Of a DNA stretch of 64,000 bases, positions 42,740 to 54,641 are shown piece after piece. A program made the translations under genes and the position numbers. Position 1 is the stretch's first letter. Each line of letters begins with the position of its first letter. The notes under the pieces were generated by a model that had not been told where the DNA came from, searched no databases, and was given only the letters and a program-made list of their open reading frames with translations. Origin of the DNA: an uncultured Opitutia bacterium (GTDB lineage Bacteria; Verrucomicrobiota; Verrucomicrobiia; Opitutales; Opitutaceae). The stretch is from positions 1-64,000 of the forward strand of contig CAIRCN010000068.1 in assembly GCA_903877135.1 (NCBI GenBank), written 5' to 3'.

Positions 42740-43432
42740 ATGCTTATCGCGGAAATCTTTTATTCGCTCCAAGGCGAGGGCGAGCTGACGGGCGTGCCGT
42801 CGGTCTTTGTGCGGACGAGCGGCTGCAACCTGCGCTGCAACTGGTGCGACACGCCCTACGCCTCGTGGTATGCCGAGGGCGAGCCACGCACGGTGGCGCA
42901 GATCCTGACCGAGATTGCGAGTCATCCGGCACGACACGTGGTGCTCACCGGCGGCGAGCCGATGATCGCCAAGGAAATCAGCCAGCTGGCTGCCGAAATC
43001 AAAAAACTCGGCCACCACCTCACCATCGAGACAGCGGCAACAGTAGCGCCCGGCAGCATCACCTGCGATCTCGCCTCGCTTTCGCCCAAACTGCTCAACT
43101 CGGCGCCTGACAACCGTCTCGGTCTGACCTGGCGCAAGAAGCACGAGACGCTGCGCTGGCAGCCAGCGGTCGTCCGCGCGTGGCTCGACGCCTATCCCTG
43201 GCAGTTCAAGTTTGTCGTCGCGCAGCCGGGCGACGTCGATGAGCTTGAGGGCATGCTCGCCTCGCTTGGACGGGAGATTCCCCGGCACAAAGTGCTGCTC
43301 ATGCCGGAGGGCGTCACGCTCGAGGCGATCCGCGCGCGCGCCGGCTGGCTCGGCGAACTGTGCAAAGCCCGCGGCTACCGTTACGCGCACCGGCTGCACC
43401 TCGAACTTTACGGCAACAAGCGCGGCACATGA
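42740..43432 (+). CDS. queE: 7-carboxy-7-deazaguanine synthase (radical SAM)
   Basis: The 230-residue radical SAM protein has the cluster motif SGCNLRCNWCDT (CxxxCxxC) near residue 27, the GGEP motif (VLTGGEPM) and a YSLQGEGELTGVPSVFVR start, all typical of QueE. It converts 6-carboxy-tetrahydropterin to 7-carboxy-7-deazaguanine with SAM and magnesium. It is co-directional with queC, and its stop overlaps the ATG of the ExoD-like gene (ATGA). Confidence 0.96.
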   Translation: MLIAEIFYSLQGEGELTGVPSVFVRTSGCNLRCNWCDTPYASWYAEGEPRTVAQILTEIASHPARHVVLTGGEPMIAKEISQLAAEIKKLGHHLTIETAATVAPGSITCDLASLSPKLLNSAPDNRLGLTWRKKHETLRWQPAVVRAWLDAYPWQFKFVVAQPGDVDELEGMLASLGREIPRHKVLLMPEGVTLEAIRARAGWLGELCKARGYRYAHRLHLELYGNKRGT

Positions 43433-44076
43433 GCGCTCCCCTGCCCCACGCCAGCGATACGACGCGGCGCAAACTCTCCGAGGAGCTGGCACGGGTCGGC
43501 GCGATGTTCGCCGCGCGCGCGGTGACGTTGCGCGAGGTGATCGAGGTGCTGCAGGACCGTGCTTATCTGCTGTTGATCGTGCTACTCTCCCTGCCCTTCG
43601 TGGCCCCGATATCGATCCCGGGGCTCTCAACGCCGCTCGGCGCCGTGATCGCGTTCATCGCGGCCAGTTTCGTGCTGGAGCGACGGCCGTGGCTGCCGCA
43701 ACGCCTGCTCGCGTTGGAACTGCCGCCGGGATTTTTCGGGAAGGTGATCCACGTGGCGCACAAGGTGGTGGTGTGGCTGGAGCGGTTTTTGCGGGAGCGC
43801 GCGCCTCGCCTGACCACCTCGCCCTGGCTGCGGCGGCAACATGCACTCGTGATCATGGCGGGCGGTGGGTTGCTGCTGCTGCCGCTGCCGATTCCGCTGA
43901 CCAACACGCTCCCGGCGTGGGCCGTCTTGCTGACCGCCGGCGGCTTGCTCGAACGGGACGCACTATTTGTCGCGTTCGGCTATGCGATGTTGCTGGTCTC
44001 AGTCGTTTATTTTGTGCTCCTCGGCGCGACCGTCGGCCAGTCACTGCACTGGTTCAGCCAGTGGATGAGCAACTGA
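43429..44076 (+). CDS. ExoD family membrane protein
   Basis: This 215-residue protein has a soluble helical start (RRKLSEELARVGAMFAARAVTLREVIEVL), two hydrophobic segments around YLLLIVLLSLPFVAPISIPG, and more helices near the C terminus (LLLPLPIPLTN, LLVSVVYFVLLGA). ExoD was found in Sinorhizobium as needed for exopolysaccharide production and alkaline tolerance; its biochemical role is unknown. The ATG at 43429 overlaps the queE stop, so the three genes queC-queE-exoD are one operon. No functional link with queuosine is known. Confidence 0.85.
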   Translation: MSAPLPHASDTTRRKLSEELARVGAMFAARAVTLREVIEVLQDRAYLLLIVLLSLPFVAPISIPGLSTPLGAVIAFIAASFVLERRPWLPQRLLALELPPGFFGKVIHVAHKVVVWLERFLRERAPRLTTSPWLRRQHALVIMAGGGLLLLPLPIPLTNTLPAWAVLLTAGGLLERDALFVAFGYAMLLVSVVYFVLLGATVGQSLHWFSQWMSN

Positions 44077-44099
44077 GGACGTCTGAAAAATACCTTTGT

Positions 44100-44885
44100 T
44101 CAGTCGTAGCGCTGCCAGGCGAATTTATTGGCATCGATCCAGCGGTAGTGGTCGGCGTATTGCAGCGCGGAGGCGGAGGCTTCGTCAACGATCACGGTGG
44201 CACGTGGATGGAGCTGCAGCGCGGACGCGGGGCAGATGGCGGCAAGCGGACCCTCGATCATGCGCTCGACAGCGCGCGTCTTGGCCGGGCCGAAAGCCAG
44301 CAGCAGGCAGCGGCGGGTGTCGAGGATCGTGCCAACGCCCATCGTGATCGCGTGGCGCGGCATCGCGGTGGGCAACTGGAAGGCATCGCTGTTGTCACGC
44401 AGCGTCTGTTCCGAGAGGATCTTGATCCAGGTGCGCGAGCGGAGGGAGCCGGAAGGCTCGTTGAAGCCGATGTGACCGTTGCGCCCGAGGCCGAGGAGCT
44501 GCAGGTCTATGCCGCCCGCGTCGGCGATGAGCTGCTCATAGCGGCGGCACTCGACGTGCAGGTCGGCCGCCGTGCCGTCGGGCACATGGGTGCGCGACTG
44601 GTCGATGTTGATGTGGCGAAAAAAATTCTCCCGCATGAAATAGCGGTAGGAACGGTCGTGGTCCGCCGGCAGGCCGACGTATTCGTCGAGGTTGAAGGTC
44701 GTGACGCGACTGAAATCGAGGCCTTCCTCGCGGTGCTGGCGGATGAGTTCCTGGTAAAGCCGCAGCGGGGTGCGGCCGGTGGCGAGGCCAAGCACGCAGC
44801 CGGGTTTGTCGCGCACGAGCTTGGCGATGATCTTGGCGCCGAGGATGCAACCGGCGGCGGCGTTCGGGCGAATGATGACTTCCAT
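44100..44885 (-). CDS. nagB: Glucosamine-6-phosphate deaminase
   Basis: The 261-residue protein matches NagB: LGLATGRTPLRLY phosphate loop, the NLDEYVGL block with catalytic Asp, and GLGRNGHIGFNEPSG containing the catalytic His and Glu. It converts glucosamine-6-phosphate to fructose-6-phosphate and ammonia, feeding amino sugars into glycolysis. No nagA or transporter lies beside it. It is convergent with the exoD-like gene (23 bases) and has a repeat upstream. The allosteric sites cannot be judged reliably by eye. Confidence 0.94.
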   Translation of the reverse strand: MEVIIRPNAAAGCILGAKIIAKLVRDKPGCVLGLATGRTPLRLYQELIRQHREEGLDFSRVTTFNLDEYVGLPADHDRSYRYFMRENFFRHINIDQSRTHVPDGTAADLHVECRRYEQLIADAGGIDLQLLGLGRNGHIGFNEPSGSLRSRTWIKILSEQTLRDNSDAFQLPTAMPRHAITMGVGTILDTRRCLLLAFGPAKTRAVERMIEGPLAAICPASALQLHPRATVIVDEASASALQYADHYRWIDANKFAWQRYD

Positions 44886-44976
44886 GGGAGCGGAGCGCAG
44901 CCTAGTGCAGGGCGCGGCGGTGTTGGCAAGCGCCGAGGGACGCGTGAAGCGGAATGTTCATCGCGGCAAGGTTATC

Positions 44977-45018
44977 AGATGGATCGCCACGCCCGGCGGT
45001 GCCGGGCTCGCGATGACA
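44977..45018 (+). repeat. Short dispersed repeat, copy 2
   Basis: AGATGGATCGCCACG at one end and GCTCGCGATGACA at the other flank an internal palindrome CCCGGC/GCCGGG. The ends match the repeat at 2960-2995, read on the opposite strand. It lies just after the stop of the amidohydrolase gene at 45032 and could serve as its terminator. Confidence 0.5.
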
Positions 45019-45031
45019 AACCGAGACATAT

Positions 45032-46285
45032 TCAATGCAGACCGTCGGCGAACATCTGGCCGTTGATGATCGTGCCGGTGCAGTGGCTGGTGTATTCGAA
45101 GGGATCGCCGTCGTAGAGGGCGAGATCGGCGTCCTTGCCGGCATCGAGCGAGCCGGTGCGGGTGGCGATGCCAAGGATCTTCGCTGCGTCGAGTGTGACG
45201 CTCGCGAGCGCGGCGTCGAAGCCGAGACCGTTGCTCGCAGCGATGGCAGCCTCAAAGAGGACGACGCGCGTTTTCGGCACGTAGGCCTCGAAGCCGCTTT
45301 GCAAAGTGAACGGAATGCCGGCGGCGCGAAGCTTGGCGGCGGTCTCGACACTGAGATTTTCAGCGTCCTCGAAGCTACGCGCCATCGTCGGGTGCAGGAT
45401 GACAGGGAAGCCGCTGGCCTTGATTTCGGCGAGGACGAGCGGGGCGTCAGCACAGCCGTCGAGGATTATTTTCAGCCCAAACTCCTTCGCGACGCGAATG
45501 GCAGAGAGGATGTCCTGCTGGTGCTGGGCGTTGACGAGGAGCGGTTGCTCGCCGGTGAACGCGCGGAGGATGGTCTCATACTTGAGGTCGCGGCCGGGGC
45601 GCTTGGCCTCGTCCTTGCCTTCGCGTTTTTTAGCGTATTCCTGGGCCTTAATGAGTTCGGCGCGGAGCATGGCGACGGCCTTGGCGCGGGTGCCGGGGGC
45701 CTTGGCGGCGGGCTCGCCGGAGCGGCCGGGCACGGCGTCGCGGCCGGTGAGGCCGTTTTGGCCGAGAGCAGCGGAGGTCATCGCGGCGGGGTTGACGACG
45801 TCCTCGTCGGCGGTGCGGCCGAGCATTTTCACGATCATGGTCTGGCCGGAGGCGAGCGCGCCGGGGGCGTGACCGGTGTTGACGGTGGTGACGCCGAAGG
45901 AGCGCACCCAGGCGACGAGCGGGTCGCGGGCGTTGTAGGCGTCGATGGCGCGGAGTTCGGGCTGGAACGAGGCGGATTTCTCCAACTGGTCCTGATCCTG
46001 CGGCTGGTTGAGGATGCCGGAGAGGCCGACGGTGGCGTGGGCGTCGATGATACCAGGGGTGACGACGGCGGCGGAGAGCGTGCGGTAGCCGGCGGGAATC
46101 TTGGTCGTGGCAGCGGGACCGACGGCCTCGATCTTGCCGTCGCGGATGAGGACGACGCCATTGTGCAGCGGCGCGCCGGAAACGGTGTAGACAGTGCCGC
46201 CGGTGACGGCGAGATTCTCGGCATGCATCGTGAACGTGAAGGCAAGCAGTGAGACGAGGGAGAGAAGGCAGGGTAAAGTTTTCAT
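45032..46285 (-). CDS. Exported amidohydrolase family protein 1
   Basis: The 417-residue product has a signal peptide (MKTLPCLLSLVSLLAF..., ending near HAEN), the amidohydrolase start TGGTVYTVSG and VVTPGIIDAHATVGL, where the usual metal motif HxH reads HAT. The C-terminal GSLDAGKDADLALYDGDP is intact. Loss of the second His suggests changed or absent metal chemistry at that site. Its ATG overlaps the stop of the upstream amidohydrolase (ATGA), so the two are co-translated. The substrate is unknown; family members act on peptides, imides and nucleobases. Confidence 0.82.
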   Translation of the reverse strand: MKTLPCLLSLVSLLAFTFTMHAENLAVTGGTVYTVSGAPLHNGVVLIRDGKIEAVGPAATTKIPAGYRTLSAAVVTPGIIDAHATVGLSGILNQPQDQDQLEKSASFQPELRAIDAYNARDPLVAWVRSFGVTTVNTGHAPGALASGQTMIVKMLGRTADEDVVNPAAMTSAALGQNGLTGRDAVPGRSGEPAAKAPGTRAKAVAMLRAELIKAQEYAKKREGKDEAKRPGRDLKYETILRAFTGEQPLLVNAQHQQDILSAIRVAKEFGLKIILDGCADAPLVLAEIKASGFPVILHPTMARSFEDAENLSVETAAKLRAAGIPFTLQSGFEAYVPKTRVVLFEAAIAASNGLGFDAALASVTLDAAKILGIATRTGSLDAGKDADLALYDGDPFEYTSHCTGTIINGQMFADGLH

Positions 46286-47619
46286 TGGTCGGCTCCGTTG
46301 GCGGCAGCGATGAGATCCCAGGCACTGGTGAAACAGCAGAGGTGAGCGCGACGCGGGTCGCCGGCGCCGGGGCCGCCGACGGCGTAGAGGTGATCCTCGG
46401 GGCGGGAGAGGTCGAAGATCTTGCGGCCCTCGACCCACGTCTGCTCGACGTGCGAGTAAACACTGAGTGGGTCACCAGAGAGGAGAATGAAGTCGGCGTC
46501 CTTGCCGGGCTCGAGCGAGCCGACGCGGTTTTCGAGGCCGAGGATTTTGGCGTTGGCCAGTGTGACGCCTTCAAGGGCGCCCTGGCGCGTCATGCCGGCA
46601 CGGACAGCGAAGCCGGCGGAGCGGAGAAAGCGGCGAGAGTCGCAGATGGGGTCGTCGGTGTGCAGGCCGACGAGGACTCCGGCTTTTTCGAGTATGGCGG
46701 GCGTGCGCCAGTCGGCCTCGCGGGCCTCGAGTTTGCCGCCGGGCGAGTCGATCATGATGACGGAGCAGGCGGCGTGAGCGGCGGCGATTTCGTCGGCGAC
46801 TTTCCAGCCTTCGCTGACGTGGTGGAGGACGATTTTGTAGCCGAATTCCTTGGAAAGGCGGAGGGCCGTGAGGATGTCGTCGGCACGGTGCGTGTGCTCC
46901 TGAACGATGCGTTTGCCGTCAAGCACCTCGACGAGTTCCTCGAGGGCGAGGTCGCGCGGGGGCATTTTCTCGGCGTCGCCTTTGGCGCGTTTGATTTTGT
47001 CACGGTATTCCTGGGCCTTGACGTATTGCTCACGGACGAGGGAGGCGGACTTGGCGCGAGTGCCAGGGAAGGGTGCGGCGCGGATGGAGTTGGTGCCGTT
47101 GGCCATCTTGAGGCCGCCGGCATTGGTTCCGTCGGGGAGTTTGATGAGGAGGTCGTCGATGGTGCGGGCGTCGCGGAGCTTGAGGTAGAGCGTCTGGCCG
47201 CTGATGAGGTGGCCGGAGCCGGGCATGACGTTGACGGTGGTAAGGCCGCCGGCTTGGGCCTTGCGGATGGAGGGATCGCGGACGTCGATCGAGTCGAGCA
47301 CGCGGGCGTCGGGCTGGATGGGGCCGGAGCCGTCGCCGCCGGAGCCTGCGCCGATGTGGCTGTGGGAATCGATGAGTCCGGGCATAAGGACTTTGCCGGT
47401 CGCGTCGTGAATCTCGGTGTCGGCGGGGATCTTCACGGAGGCCATGGGACCGACGGCGAGGATTTTCCCGTGCTGGACAACGAGCACGCCACGCTCAATG
47501 GGCGCGCCGACGATGGGGACAATCTGGGCGTTGGTGAACGCCACAGGGTTTTCCTGGGCGGCAAGGGGGACCGTCAGCGCAGCGAGCAGGCCGCAGCGGC
47601 CGAGAATACGGGGGAACAT
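46282..47619 (-). CDS. Exported amidohydrolase family protein 2
   Basis: This 445-residue protein has a signal peptide (MFPRILGRCGLLAALTVPLAAQ) and the full metal motif GLIDSHSHIG (HxH), with further ligand-like His in VLHHVSEGW, an HTDD block (LHTDDPICDS) and the C-terminal GSLEPGKDADFILLSGDP. It is therefore a more canonical amidohydrolase than its downstream partner, to which it shows clear paralogous layout. The ATG at 47619 was chosen for the signal peptide. Its stop overlaps the partner's start by four bases. The pair may form a heteromer of active and degenerate subunits in the periplasm, which is inference. Confidence 0.87.
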   Translation of the reverse strand: MFPRILGRCGLLAALTVPLAAQENPVAFTNAQIVPIVGAPIERGVLVVQHGKILAVGPMASVKIPADTEIHDATGKVLMPGLIDSHSHIGAGSGGDGSGPIQPDARVLDSIDVRDPSIRKAQAGGLTTVNVMPGSGHLISGQTLYLKLRDARTIDDLLIKLPDGTNAGGLKMANGTNSIRAAPFPGTRAKSASLVREQYVKAQEYRDKIKRAKGDAEKMPPRDLALEELVEVLDGKRIVQEHTHRADDILTALRLSKEFGYKIVLHHVSEGWKVADEIAAAHAACSVIMIDSPGGKLEAREADWRTPAILEKAGVLVGLHTDDPICDSRRFLRSAGFAVRAGMTRQGALEGVTLANAKILGLENRVGSLEPGKDADFILLSGDPLSVYSHVEQTWVEGRKIFDLSRPEDHLYAVGGPGAGDPRRAHLCCFTSAWDLIAAANGADQ

Positions 47620-47681
47620 GCGGGGGAGCAAAGCCACCCGTGGCGGTCTGGCAAATGCAATCCTGGCCGCGGGCCAAGCCG

Positions 47682-49946
47682 TTAGAATTCGTCGAAGACG
47701 ATCTGGGCCGGCGGCACGCCGAGGGCGGTGAGCATTTTGGCGCAGGCCTTGATCATCAGCGGTGGCCCACAGAGGTAGTATTCGACGGCCGCGGGATTCG
47801 GGTGGTCGCGGAGAGATTGCGCCAGCACGACCTCGTGGATGAAACCGATGGGACCGGTCCATGCGTCTTCCGGCAGCGGCGCAGAAAGCGCAAGGTGGAA
47901 GGAGAAACTCGGGTGCGTGGCCGCGAGGGCGGTGAAATAGTCGTCGTAGAAAATCTCCTGCCGCGAGCGCGCGCCATACCAGTAGCTGACCTTGCGGTGC
48001 GATTGCTCCGTCTCGAACAGGTGTGAGAGGTGGGCGCGGAGCGGGGCCATGCCGGCGCCGCCGCCGATGTAAACCGCCTCTTTCTGCGTGGGCTTCAGGT
48101 GAAAATCGCCGAAGGGGCCGATGGCGGTGACGGCGTCGCCGGGCTTCAGGCTGAAGACGTAGGCGGAGCCGACGCCGGGCGGGCAGTCTTGGCCGGGCGG
48201 GGGCGTGGCGATGCGGACGTTGAAGCGGAGCGCGCGCTCGGACCGGGCGTTGCTGGCGAACGAGTAGTTGTTGCGCCGGCCGGTGGCCGCGTGACGCGCC
48301 ACGAGGTCAAACACGTGCTGGCGCTCCCAGACGGCGGCGTAGGGCGCGGGAATGTCGAAGTCGCGGAAGCGGATTTCGGCGTAGGCCGGGATGTCGAACT
48401 GCAGGTAGTCGCCGGGAGAGAAGGCAATTTTATCGGCGGCATTGGCGGGCTCGAGGACGAGTTCCTTGATAAAGGTGGCAACGCTGCGGTTGGAGACGAC
48501 GCGGAACTGGAAGGTTTGCTGGGCGCGGGCGCCGGCGCCGCCGGGACGCGTGAGGTTCAGGTGGAGGCGGCCGTGGCGCTCTTCTAGCGGATAGGTGACG
48601 AGGCCGCGGCACACGGGTGGGCGCGCCGGTGAGCCATCGGCGAGGTGGTAGCGACCATTGTGCTTGGGGCACTCGATGAGCGGGCCCTTCACGAAGCCAT
48701 CGGAGAGGTGGGTGTTGCCGTGCGTGCAGACGCCGTCGGTGGCGTAGAGCTGGCCGGCGGCAGCGCGGTAGAGCGCATAGGTTTTCTGACCGTGATCGAA
48801 ACGGAGGACATCCTCGCGACCGAGGTCGGCGGCGGCACAGACCTCGAGCCAGCCGTCGGCGTCAGGTTGGACTTCGGCGGGCGCAGCAGCGGCGGCGCGC
48901 GCGGGTGGCGGAGGGAGTTTGCGCCGCACGAAATGGCCGGGGTCTTTCACCTGACGCAGGACGGTGGGAATGATTTCGCGAAAGGCCTCGGCGATGCTGC
49001 CGTAGGGCGTGGGCATGTCGTGTTTTACGAGAGCGTGGAGACGGGGCAGCGCGTGGTAGGGCACCAGCGGGAACATGTGGTGTTCCACGTGGTAGTTCAT
49101 ATTCCAGTAGAGATACCGGTGAATCGGATTCATGTAGACCGTCCGACAGTTGAGGCGGTGATCGAGGACGTTCTCGGCGAGCCCAGCGTGCTGGGTGTAG
49201 CCGTAGATGAGCATCAGCCACGTGCCGAAGATATTGGCCAGGCCCACATACATCAGGGGCAGGATGCTCCGCGTGGAGATCGCGAGCACGATGACCGCCG
49301 CGTAGATCAGCAGGTGGATCCGCGCCTTAAAGTAGATCTTGGGAAACTCGCTCTCGGGGATGTAGGTTTTTTCCTCGGGCAGCATGCGGCCGACGGAGTG
49401 GTTGAGGATCTGCGTGAAGTATTTCTGGTAAACGCCGAGGTTGAAGACCCCGAGGGCCATACGGGTGAGATTGGGCGGACGGGGCACGGCGATCTCGGGG
49501 TCGCGGCCGACGATGATGGTGTCGCTGTGGTGGCGGGTGTGGCTCCAGCGCCAGAGCGTCGATTCGCGCATGACCATGAACGAGGCGACCTCGTAGAGGG
49601 TGTTGTTCATCCAGTCGGTCTTGAAGGCCGTGCCGTGGCCGGCCTCGTGCCAGCGCGAGTCAGACGTGGAGGCGTAGAGCGCGGCATAAACAGCGTAAGG
49701 CAAAATCGCCCACCCTAAGCCCCAGAGGACGAAGGTGGCCCAGCCGGTGCCAAAGATCAGGGCAAACCAAATGATGGTGTCGCGCACGGCCGGGCCGTCG
49801 CGGCGTTCGAGCAGGCGGCGAAACTCCGCGCGGGGCACCGGGCATTGATACCAGTCGGCCTCGGCGAGGCCCTTCTCGATGGCGGCAGCGGCGTTTTCGC
49901 CGACGAGACTGTAGTCGAGCATGACGGCGGGGCGGGCGTTACTCAT
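47682..49946 (-). CDS. Three-domain fusion: desaturase-type hydroxylase, Rieske ferredoxin, NqrF-like reductase
   Basis: The 754-residue protein joins a complete electron chain. Residues 1-340 are a fatty-acid-desaturase-superfamily membrane domain with diiron His boxes HEAGH (100-104), HTRHH (136-140) and HVEHH (286-290). Residues about 365-465 are a Rieske domain with CTHGNTH (Cys407, His409) and CPKHNGRYH (Cys426, His429). Residues about 480-754 are an NAD(P)H:flavin reductase like the C-terminal part of NqrF, with RNNYSFASN for FAD, GGGAGMAPLR and CGPP for NADH. Electrons could flow NADH-FAD-Rieske-diiron in one chain. MocD, MocE and MocF are the separate-gene analogues I would compare. 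The substrate is unknown. It sits next to the feo iron-uptake genes. Confidence 0.9.
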   Translation of the reverse strand: MSNARPAVMLDYSLVGENAAAAIEKGLAEADWYQCPVPRAEFRRLLERRDGPAVRDTIIWFALIFGTGWATFVLWGLGWAILPYAVYAALYASTSDSRWHEAGHGTAFKTDWMNNTLYEVASFMVMRESTLWRWSHTRHHSDTIIVGRDPEIAVPRPPNLTRMALGVFNLGVYQKYFTQILNHSVGRMLPEEKTYIPESEFPKIYFKARIHLLIYAAVIVLAISTRSILPLMYVGLANIFGTWLMLIYGYTQHAGLAENVLDHRLNCRTVYMNPIHRYLYWNMNYHVEHHMFPLVPYHALPRLHALVKHDMPTPYGSIAEAFREIIPTVLRQVKDPGHFVRRKLPPPPARAAAAAPAEVQPDADGWLEVCAAADLGREDVLRFDHGQKTYALYRAAAGQLYATDGVCTHGNTHLSDGFVKGPLIECPKHNGRYHLADGSPARPPVCRGLVTYPLEERHGRLHLNLTRPGGAGARAQQTFQFRVVSNRSVATFIKELVLEPANAADKIAFSPGDYLQFDIPAYAEIRFRDFDIPAPYAAVWERQHVFDLVARHAATGRRNNYSFASNARSERALRFNVRIATPPPGQDCPPGVGSAYVFSLKPGDAVTAIGPFGDFHLKPTQKEAVYIGGGAGMAPLRAHLSHLFETEQSHRKVSYWYGARSRQEIFYDDYFTALAATHPSFSFHLALSAPLPEDAWTGPIGFIHEVVLAQSLRDHPNPAAVEYYLCGPPLMIKACAKMLTALGVPPAQIVFDEF

Positions 49947-50017
49947 CGCACAGAGAAACCAGATGATGGTGAAATCGCAAATGGTCGGGTGGCGCCGAAC
50001 ATACAGTGGACACGAAT

Positions 50018-50173
50018 TCAGGACTTGAGCTTCGCCTTCAGGTCACTCGTCGGGCAGGCACAGTCGCTGCCGCAGCCGGGGTGTTTGCGCTTGGCGAGTG
50101 CGCGGCGCACGAGCCAGAACGCGGCGGCGGCGACGACCACGAGCGCAAGAATGGTCTGGAGTTGAGGCGTCAT
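50018..50173 (-). CDS. FeoB-associated Cys-rich membrane protein
   Basis: The 51-residue protein has one membrane helix (LQTILALVVVAAAAFWLVRRAL) and a C-terminal Cys motif HPGCGSDCAC. It starts one base after the feoB stop, the usual place for this small family, which may help iron(II) passage or play the part of FeoC. An ATG twelve codons upstream lies inside feoB and is rejected. The coupling to feoB supports the call. Confidence 0.82.
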   Translation of the reverse strand: MTPQLQTILALVVVAAAAFWLVRRALAKRKHPGCGSDCACPTSDLKAKLKS

Positions 50174-50174
50174 T

Positions 50175-52304
<2,130 letters not shown>

Positions 52305-52424
52305 AACTCAGAGAAATAAAGAGACGTGCCGGCCAACAACGTATCGCCATCGCGCGCGAGGGTTAAATTTTCCTCGGGAAAAATCATACGCTCAACCGAA
52401 CGACCGACAAGGAGCCGGGCGCTA

Positions 52425-52676
52425 TCAGCGCCGGTCCAGCGGTTCAACGAGGATGTTTTGAGCTGCGCTGTGACTGAGGGCTATCCGCGTGCCATTGACC
52501 TGACAAACAAATGGCCCACGACCTGAAATCTTGGTCACGAACGTCGATTCTCCGAAACCCATCTCGCGGACACGCTGGCAGAAATGAGCATCGCCCATGA
52601 CCTCGCGCACCCGGCCAACCGAGCCAGCGGGGAGCTGGCAGAGGGGCAAACTGGGGTTTAGCAGCGTCTGTTTCAT
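52425..52676 (-). CDS. feoA: Ferrous iron transport protein A
   Basis: The 83-residue SH3-like protein has the FeoA pattern: MKQTLLNPSLPLCQLPAGSV, REMGFGESTFVTKISG and TRIALSHSAAQNILVEPL. FeoA is a cytoplasmic partner of FeoB. The start is the ATG at 52676; a TTG three codons upstream is less likely. It is separated from feoB by 120 bases, longer than usual, so an internal promoter or leader is possible. Confidence 0.9.
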   Translation of the reverse strand: MKQTLLNPSLPLCQLPAGSVGRVREVMGDAHFCQRVREMGFGESTFVTKISGRGPFVCQVNGTRIALSHSAAQNILVEPLDRR

Positions 52677-52741
52677 GGCGAACAAGATTGATGAGACTGG
52701 GTTTCAGCAAATAAGCAAGAAAAAGGCTCGGCCTGGATATT

Positions 52742-52761
52742 CCGACTTTAACCTTAGTCGG
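52742..52761 (-). terminator. Possible terminator of the ATP synthase operon
   Basis: CCGACT and AGTCGG form a 6-bp stem around an 8-base loop, just beyond the atpC stop. No strong T-run follows, so termination may be weak. Confidence 0.35.
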
Positions 52762-52766
52762 CAAAA

Positions 52767-53174
52767 TTAGCGTCGCCGGCGTTTGACGTCGAGCTGCACG
52801 CCGGCGAAGCGCACGAGTTCCTGCAGGTGTTCGAATTGGGCAGGATCGGTGGTGCTGGCGTCTTGGAGCAGCTGCTCGGCGCGCTTGAGCGCGTCTTCGA
52901 CCGCCTTCTCATCGATCTTTTCCTCGTCAATGGCGTGCTCCGCAAGGACGCGGACCTTGTCGCCCTCAACTTGGGCAAAACCACCGCTGACGACGAGCCA
53001 CTGCGTCTGACCACCCTTGGTCACGCGGAGTTCGCCCTCTTGAATCTGGGTGAGCAACGGGATGTGACCGGGCAAAATGCCGACCTCGCCCTCAACGGTC
53101 GGGATGACGACAGTATCGATAGTGTCGGAATACACCTTCGCCTCGGGTGTGACGATTTCGAGCGTGAGTGGCAT
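52767..53174 (-). CDS. atpC: ATP synthase F1 epsilon subunit
   Basis: The 135-residue protein begins MPLTLEIVTPEAKVYSDTID and shows GEVGILPGHIPLLTQ, the epsilon beta-sandwich, followed by a helical C-terminal part. Epsilon links F1 to the c-ring and inhibits ATP hydrolysis. It is the last gene of the operon, 5 bases after the atpD stop. Confidence 0.96.
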   Translation of the reverse strand: MPLTLEIVTPEAKVYSDTIDTVVIPTVEGEVGILPGHIPLLTQIQEGELRVTKGGQTQWLVVSGGFAQVEGDKVRVLAEHAIDEEKIDEKAVEDALKRAEQLLQDASTTDPAQFEHLQELVRFAGVQLDVKRRRR

Positions 53175-53179
53175 AGCGT

Positions 53180-54598
<1,419 letters not shown>

Positions 54599-54641
54599 TT
54601 AGGTGAAAAGGAAAGTGGGTGCGGTCGGTCTTGGAGAAAAA

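Noticed and set aside
45035-47685. Two long plus-strand open frames (405 and 478 codons)
   Set aside because: Both mirror the amidohydrolase genes and lack domains.
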